NCBI GenBank assembly: GCA_945876945.1
Contig: CAMCQE010000034.1
Location: 1-32,823, forward strand
Direction: 5' to 3'
Length of the DNA stretch: 32,823 nt
DNA from: Klebsiella pneumoniae
Lineage (GTDB): Bacteria > Pseudomonadota > Gammaproteobacteria > Ga0077536
The notes beneath the pieces were generated by a model that saw nothing but the letters and a program-made list of their open reading frames with translations, was not told where the DNA came from and searched no databases. A program made the position numbers and the translations under genes. How positions within the stretch are numbered: position 1 is the stretch's first letter; every line of letters starts with the position of its first letter. Below are positions 28,292-32,823 of this stretch, in pieces.

Positions 28292-30397
28292 ATGGCATCC
28301 GCCGCGCCGGCGCAACTCAAAGACCCGGTATTGCGCCTGTCCGGGGTGGGGCCAAGCGTGGCCGAGGCGCTGGCCAAACTCGGGCTGTTGACGATTCGCG
28401 ATCTGGTGTTCCATCTGCCGGCGCGCTATCAGGACCGCACGCGCATCACCCCCATTGCCGCCGCGCGCCCGCAGACCGAAGTGGTGGTTGAGGGACAGAT
28501 CGAAACCAGCCACGTGCAGTTTGGGAAACGGCGCTCGCTCGTGTGCCGCATTGGCGACGATACCGGGGACTTAGGCCTCCGCTTTTTCTACTTCAACCGC
28601 GCTCAGCAACTGCGGCTGGAAGTCGGCCGCCGAGTGCGCTGCTTCGGTGAAGTCCGTCGCGGCCCGCAGCTGCTGGAGATGGTGCACCCGGAAATCCAGG
28701 TGCTGGACGACGCGCAGACGCTGCCCGCAGAGGCCGCGCTAACACCCATCTATCCGGCCACGGAAGGCCTGCATCAGGCGCGCTTGCGCAAGCTCACCGG
28801 ACAGGCGCTGGAAGTGCTGATTCGCGAGGCGCACCAGAGCGACGAGATCGACGACTTCATCACCCGCCACAACATCTTCGCGCAGCCCCTGCCGCGTCTG
28901 GCGGAGGCGCTGGTGTATGTGCATCGGCCGCCGCCGGAAGCTTCGGTAGATACGCTGTGGGAGGGGCATCATCCGGCGCAGCAGCGCCTCGCGCTGGAAG
29001 AACTGCTCACCCATCAACTCACGCTGCGCCAACTGCGTCAGCAGGCGCAGGACTTTCAGGCGCCGGTTCTCGCGCGACCCGAGCCGCTGCGCCAGCAGCT
29101 GTTGGCAGCGCTCGGCTTCACCTTAACCGGCGCACAGGCGCGAGTGGTGTCGGAAATTGATGAGGATCTGAGCCGTGCCCGCCCGATGCTTCGTCTGCTC
29201 CAGGGCGACGTTGGCGCCGGCAAAACGGCGGTGGCGGCGCTGGTCGCCACCAACGCGCTCGCCGCGGGGCTGCAAGTGGCCCTGATGGCACCCACCGAAC
29301 TCCTCGCCGAACAGCACGGCCGCACGCTGGGGCGCTGGTTCGGCGCCTTGGGGATCGAAGTGGTGATGGTGACCGGCAAGCAAACCGGCCGCACCCGACG
29401 CAGCTCCCGGGCCTTGGTCAGCGAGCCCGGGCCCCGACTTTTTGTGGGCACGCATGCGCTCTTTCAGAACGACATCCGCTTCGCCGATCTGGGACTCGTG
29501 ATCGTTGACGAGCAGCATCGCTTTGGCGTCGATCAGCGTCTCGCGTTGCTGGAGAAAGGCGCCAGCGCCAGCCGCCGACCGCATCAGCTCATCATGACCG
29601 CCACCCCGATTCCCCGCACGCTGGCGATGACCGCCTATGCGGATCTGGATGTCTCGGTACTGGACGAGCTCCCACCCTCCCGGCAACCGGTGCGCACCAC
29701 CGTGTTGGCCGACAATCGGCGTGAGGCGGTCGTTGCGCGCGTGGCAGACCGGTGCCGTGCGGGCGGACAGGCCTACTGGGTGTGCCCGCTGATCGAAGAG
29801 TCGGAGCACCTCGATTCGCAAGCGGCTACCGATACCGCCAACCTCCTGGCCGAACAGTTGGCGCCGCTGCGGGTCGCGCTGATTCACGGCCGCATGCAGG
29901 AGAAAGACAAACAGGCGGTGATGCTGGCATTTGTCGCCGGCGAGATCGATTTGCTGGTCGCCACCACCGTGATCGAAGTGGGTGTGGACGTGCCCAATGC
30001 CAGCCTGATGGTGATTGAAAACGCCGAGCGGCTGGGGCTCTCGCAGCTGCACCAGCTGCGCGGCCGCGTGGGTCGGGGCAAGGCCCAGTCGGACTGCGTG
30101 CTGCTTTATCAGGGGCCGCTGTCGGAAACCGCGCGACATCGCCTGCAGGTGATGCGCGAGACCAACGACGGCTTCGTTATTGCCGAGCAAGATCTCGCGC
30201 TACGCGGACCGGGTGAGGTGCTGGGGACGCGCCAGACCGGCGTCGCCGAATTCCGGATTGCCGATCTGGCCCGCGACCGCGCCCTGTTGCCGCTCGTCCA
30301 GCAGATGGCGGATGCTTTGCTCGAGGAAGCCCCGGCGCTGGCCACGCGCCTGATCGAACGCTGGACCTTACAACGGATGGACTATGCCAAAGTCTAA
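28292..30397 (+). CDS. recG: ATP-dependent DNA helicase RecG
   Basis: The 701-residue protein has the N-terminal wedge/OB region starting with LSGVGPSVAEALAKLGLLTI and DLVFHLPARYQDRTRI. The two helicase lobes follow: Walker A QGDVGAGKTAVAAL (about 305-318), the DEQH box VDEQHRFGV (about 405), TATPIPRTLAMTAYADLDV, and motif VI QLRGRVGRGKAQSDC. The ending with LGTRQTGVAEFRIADLARD is also typical. RecG remodels stalled replication forks and branched DNA. The last 14 bases overlap the ubiA start in another frame. The SD is weak. Confidence 0.96.
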   Translation: MASAAPAQLKDPVLRLSGVGPSVAEALAKLGLLTIRDLVFHLPARYQDRTRITPIAAARPQTEVVVEGQIETSHVQFGKRRSLVCRIGDDTGDLGLRFFYFNRAQQLRLEVGRRVRCFGEVRRGPQLLEMVHPEIQVLDDAQTLPAEAALTPIYPATEGLHQARLRKLTGQALEVLIREAHQSDEIDDFITRHNIFAQPLPRLAEALVYVHRPPPEASVDTLWEGHHPAQQRLALEELLTHQLTLRQLRQQAQDFQAPVLARPEPLRQQLLAALGFTLTGAQARVVSEIDEDLSRARPMLRLLQGDVGAGKTAVAALVATNALAAGLQVALMAPTELLAEQHGRTLGRWFGALGIEVVMVTGKQTGRTRRSSRALVSEPGPRLFVGTHALFQNDIRFADLGLVIVDEQHRFGVDQRLALLEKGASASRRPHQLIMTATPIPRTLAMTAYADLDVSVLDELPPSRQPVRTTVLADNRREAVVARVADRCRAGGQAYWVCPLIEESEHLDSQAATDTANLLAEQLAPLRVALIHGRMQEKDKQAVMLAFVAGEIDLLVATTVIEVGVDVPNASLMVIENAERLGLSQLHQLRGRVGRGKAQSDCVLLYQGPLSETARHRLQVMRETNDGFVIAEQDLALRGPGEVLGTRQTGVAEFRIADLARDRALLPLVQQMADALLEEAPALATRLIERWTLQRMDYAKV

Positions 30398-31262
30398 GAC
30401 GACTCCTCGTGCGCCGCTGTCGGCATGGTTGCGCCTGATGCGGCTGCATCGACCCATCGGTATTTTGCTGTTGTTGTGGCCGGCGCTTTGGGCCCTGTGG
30501 ATCGCCGCCAAAGGGGTGCCCGATCTTGGCGTGCTCAGCGTCATCCTGCTGGGCACCGCGCTGATGCGCTCGGCTGGTTGCGTGATCAACGACTATGCCG
30601 ACCGCAAGCTCGACGGCCACGTGAAGCGCACCCGCGACCGGCCGCTGGCCACCGGTGAAATCATGCCCGGTGCGGCCTTGCTGCTGTTTGTCGCGCTGGT
30701 GCTGTGTGCGGGTCTGCTGGTGCTGACGCAGAATCGTCTGACGATCGGACTCGCCTTTATCGCCGTGCCGCTGGCCGCGATTTATCCCTTTATGAAGCGC
30801 CACACCTACCTGCCGCAGGTGTTTCTGGGCGCGGCTTTTGGGTGGGCCGTGCCGATGGCCTTTGCCGCCCAAAGCAACGCCGTGCCGCCCTTGGCCTGGC
30901 TCATCCTGAGTGCGGTGGTGCTGTGGGTGCTCGTCTATGACACCGAATACGCGATGGTCGATCGCGAAGACGATCTGCAAGTGGGGATCAAATCCACCGC
31001 CATTCTGTTCGCCGATGCGGACCGCCTGATCATCGGCATCCTGCAAGTCTTGATGCTGATTAACCTGTGGCTGGTCGGCGCTCAGGCAGATCTGGGACTG
31101 TGGTTTCATGTGAGCCTGGTGGTGGCGGCCGCGCTGTTTGGTCATCAGCAAGCGTTGATTGCGCGCCGCGAGCCGGCGGGCTGTTTCGCCGCTTTCATGC
31201 AGAACAACTGGGTGGGTTGCGCGATCTTTGCGGGGATCGCTGCGGATTACGCCTTGCCCTAA
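30384..31262 (+). CDS. ubiA: 4-hydroxybenzoate polyprenyltransferase
   Basis: The 292-residue integral membrane protein has about eight or nine hydrophobic helices. Both Asp-rich motifs for magnesium-prenyl diphosphate binding are present: NDYADRKLDGHVKRTRDRPL (Asn69 onward) and YDTEYAMVDREDD (about 185-197). LMRLHRPIGILLLLWPALW at the N-terminus is diagnostic of UbiA. It attaches the polyprenyl tail to 4-hydroxybenzoate in ubiquinone synthesis. The start codon lies inside the end of recG, suggesting coupling. The stop overlaps by four bases the stop of the convergent SEL1 gene. Confidence 0.95.
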   Translation: MPKSKTTPRAPLSAWLRLMRLHRPIGILLLLWPALWALWIAAKGVPDLGVLSVILLGTALMRSAGCVINDYADRKLDGHVKRTRDRPLATGEIMPGAALLLFVALVLCAGLLVLTQNRLTIGLAFIAVPLAAIYPFMKRHTYLPQVFLGAAFGWAVPMAFAAQSNAVPPLAWLILSAVVLWVLVYDTEYAMVDREDDLQVGIKSTAILFADADRLIIGILQVLMLINLWLVGAQADLGLWFHVSLVVAAALFGHQQALIARREPAGCFAAFMQNNWVGCAIFAGIAADYALP

Positions 31263-32377
31263 GGCGTGGCGGCAGTCGGGTCGCCGTCTGCCACTTGGTC
31301 CACCGCCAAACTGCGCGAGCGGCTTAAGTAACTTTGGCCACGGGCTTGCGCCTTGGCGAGATTGGTGTCGCTGAGCTGTTTGGCCATCAGGGCCAGATTA
31401 GGTCCCGCCAAAGCATGGCCCAAGCGCTCGGCGGCATAGGTGCGGGCATAGCCCTCCACCGGATCTGCCGGCAGACCGTCGCCCTCCGCATAGAGATAAC
31501 CGAGGTTGAGCTGGGCGTCTGCGCTGCCGTTGCTGGCCGCCAAGCGATACCAGGTGGCCGCCAGCGCGGGATTGCGCGGCCAGTCCTGACCGAGGTCGTA
31601 GAGCATCGCCAGACTTAACTGGGCGGGCACAAAACCAGCGCCGGCAGCCTTCTTCAGCAGTTGCTCCGCACGCTCGTGATCCGCCGGCTGCCCTTGCCCC
31701 AGTCGTACCAGCCGCGCAAGGTTATAGGTCGCCTTGATGTGTCCCTGATTGGCGGCCGGCACATACCAGTTCACCGCGCCGCTGTAAGAGCGATCCACGC
31801 CTTCGCCCTGCTCGGTCAGGAGCCCCATGCCAAACATGGCCTCGAGATGCCCGCGGGCCGCCGCCCGCTGCATCCAGCGCGCGGCGATCGCAGGATTGCG
31901 ATTGACCGATCCGCCCTTGAGATACATCACGGCCAGCCGGTATTGGGCTTCCACATCGCCGCCTTCCGCGAGTTGCACGATGCGGGCAACGGCATCTGGA
32001 TTTCCCTGCGCTGCGGCCCGTTCAAACCACTGGCGGGCCCGACGGTCGTCGCGCGCAACGCCCCGTCCATCAAGCGTCATCATGCCGAGATTGTATTGGG
32101 CCTTGGCGTAGCCCTGCGCCGCACTTTTCTCATACCACAGGAGCGCCTGTGCATCGTCGCGCGGCACGCCTTCGCCATTGTCGTAAAGCAAGCCCAGCGC
32201 AAACTGGGCCCGCGGATCGCCGGCGGCGGCCATCGCCGTGAAGCCTTGCAGCGCAGTGGCGTAATCCTGCGCGCGGTAAGCGTCGACCGCCGTCGTGAAT
32301 TCATCCGCCCGTAGCGCGGCCGCCGGCCATAGACAGGCCATGAGCAAGAGGGCAGAAATGAAAGTTTGACGACGCAT
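31259..32377 (-). CDS. secreted SEL1-repeat protein
   Basis: I chose the ATG at 32377, giving 372 residues with a clear signal peptide, MRRQTFISALLLMACLWPAA, and a cleavage site likely after ALRA. The open frame extends to 32677, but that part contains palindromic repeats and looks non-coding. The mature protein is a string of about seven SEL1-like (TPR-related) repeats of about 36 residues, such as AQFALGLLYDNGEGVPRD, AQYNLGMMTLDGRGVARD and AQLNLGYLYAEGDGLPAD. It is expected in the periplasm as a protein-protein scaffold. The binding partner is unknown. The last 40 residues are not repeats. It converges on ubiA. No clear SD is visible. Confidence 0.87.
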   Translation of the reverse strand: MRRQTFISALLLMACLWPAAALRADEFTTAVDAYRAQDYATALQGFTAMAAAGDPRAQFALGLLYDNGEGVPRDDAQALLWYEKSAAQGYAKAQYNLGMMTLDGRGVARDDRRARQWFERAAAQGNPDAVARIVQLAEGGDVEAQYRLAVMYLKGGSVNRNPAIAARWMQRAAARGHLEAMFGMGLLTEQGEGVDRSYSGAVNWYVPAANQGHIKATYNLARLVRLGQGQPADHERAEQLLKKAAGAGFVPAQLSLAMLYDLGQDWPRNPALAATWYRLAASNGSADAQLNLGYLYAEGDGLPADPVEGYARTYAAERLGHALAGPNLALMAKQLSDTNLAKAQARGQSYLSRSRSLAVDQVADGDPTAATP

Positions 32378-32680
32378 GAGTGCGGTAGCGGCCAAGGCGG
32401 AGATAATTGCAGCGGGAGATTCAGCAGGCGTTCTGACTCGACCCTCAACAAGCGGCTGCGAGCTGCAAACCGGGTGCGAACGGTGCACCGAACCGAACAC
32501 CTGAACCCCGTTCGGGCTGAGCCTGTCCAAATCTGAACCCCGTTCGGGCCTGTCGAAGCCTGAACGGGCCGGCACTGCCTCAACGACCGCGCCTTCGATC
32601 TTGCCCTTCGACGGGCTCAGGGCGAACGGTAAACTGAACTTCAAAGCCGAAAACCCAATCGCCCGGAGCATCACCAAGCC
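32378..32680. other. gene-free divergent region with palindromic repeats
   Basis: This 303-base gap lies between the divergent SEL1 and VanZ-like genes and must hold both promoters. No clear -35/-10 pair was found. The half nearest the VanZ-like gene contains three REP-like repeats. Long frames crossing it are produced by the repeats and do not resemble protein families. Confidence 0.6.
32506..32629. repeat. three REP-like palindromic repeats
   Basis: Copy 1 (about 32506-32530, plus) reads CCCCGTTCGGGCTGAGCCTG then TCCAA. Copy 2 (about 32538-32569, plus) is CCCCGTTCGGGC then CTGTCGAAG, missing TGAGC; it continues into GCCTGAACGGG, giving an 11-bp stem with one wobble around an 8-base loop. 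Copy 3 (32604-32629) is inverted; read on minus it is CCGTTCGCCCTGAGCCCGTC then GAAGGG. The core resembles a dispersed palindromic repeat I recall from many proteobacterial intergenic regions. Copies 1/2 and 3 in opposite orientation could fold together. Confidence 0.75.
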
Positions 32681-32823
32681 ATGACTGATACCCGCCGATT
32701 GATGCCCCGCGCCTGGTGGCTGGGACTGGGCGGCTGCCAGTGCGCGATTGTTCTGGTGCTGTGCCTGTTACCGCTCCCCGTCTTGCCTGGCAACGAATGG
32801 TCGTGGAGCGACAAGGCTCATCA
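32681..32823 (+). CDS. VanZ-like membrane protein (5' part)
   Basis: Only the first 47 codons are inside the window. The start MTDTRRLMPRAWWLGLGG is followed by a hydrophobic helix (CAIVLVLCLLPLPVLP) and WSWSDKAH. The WSWSDKAH pattern after a first helix is typical of VanZ-family proteins, where DK-x-H leads into the second helix. GGAG at 32665-32668 is 12 bases from the ATG, rather far. A second ATG lies at 32702. The function of most VanZ-like proteins outside glycopeptide resistance is unknown. Confidence 0.6.
   Translation, partial: MTDTRRLMPRAWWLGLGGCQCAIVLVLCLLPLPVLPGNEWSWSDKAH

Noticed and set aside
29123-31151. Two minus-strand frames of over 300 codons over recG and ubiA
   Set aside because: Shadows of confident genes, with Gln/His/Arg-rich translations.
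32378-32677. N-terminal extension of the SEL1-repeat protein by 100 residues
   Set aside because: The extension covers REP-like palindromes and would bury the signal peptide that starts at 32377.

Overview
The window is GC-rich, densely coded chromosomal DNA, most probably from a high-GC gammaproteobacterium. The main evidence is the block hemW-rdgB-rph on one strand facing yicC-gmk-rpoZ-spoT-ridA-recG-ubiA on the other. As I recall, rph, yicC, gmk, rpoZ, spoT and a RidA-family gene also run in this order in Pseudomonas. I cannot name a genus. I see no tRNA, rRNA, CRISPR array, phage or complete insertion sequence.

Layout. 1-1469: end of a COG2509-type FAD-dependent dehydrogenase overlapping a TrmH/SpoU rRNA methyltransferase. 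1466-4972 (minus): four-gene operon, AhpD-like carboxymuconolactone decarboxylase, PPOX-type flavin protein, MFS transporter and acyl-CoA dehydrogenase, with a candidate promoter at 5000-5028. 5119-8784 (plus): a ThDP-dependent acetolactate synthase-like enzyme and the ABC-F ATPase Uup, separated by a leader rich in stem-loops. 8807-17388 (minus): the accessory part, a tightly spaced set made of a REP-associated tyrosine transposase (RAYT) homologue that has lost its catalytic residues, a two-helix membrane protein of unknown function and a giant RTX protein of about 2314 residues with an N-terminal lipase-like domain. 17595-18747 (plus): a FmdB-like protein with degraded zinc knuckles and an SDR oxidoreductase. 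18754-21089 (minus): a soluble histidine kinase and a REC-TPR response regulator without a DNA-binding domain. 21160-31262: the conserved housekeeping block. 31259-32377 (minus): a secreted SEL1-repeat protein. 32378-32680: a gene-free stretch with three REP-like palindromic repeats. 32681-end: start of a VanZ-like membrane protein.

How the genes fit together. The housekeeping block combines nucleotide sanitation (RdgB), RNA processing (RNase PH, YicC), GMP kinase, RNA polymerase omega, the stringent-response enzyme SpoT, enamine deaminase RidA, fork-remodelling helicase RecG and the ubiquinone-pathway prenyltransferase UbiA. The minus-strand flavin/acyl-CoA operon looks like a small catabolic or detoxification unit, but its substrate cannot be read from sequence. 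The RTX gene has no type I secretion genes beside it, so its exporter must be encoded elsewhere.

The best candidate for something undescribed is the set at 8807-17388. An apparently disarmed transposase that keeps its DNA-binding helix-turn-helix is the first gene of a probable transcript encoding a membrane protein and a giant calcium-binding, lipase-like exoprotein. A role for it as regulator of that operon is inference.
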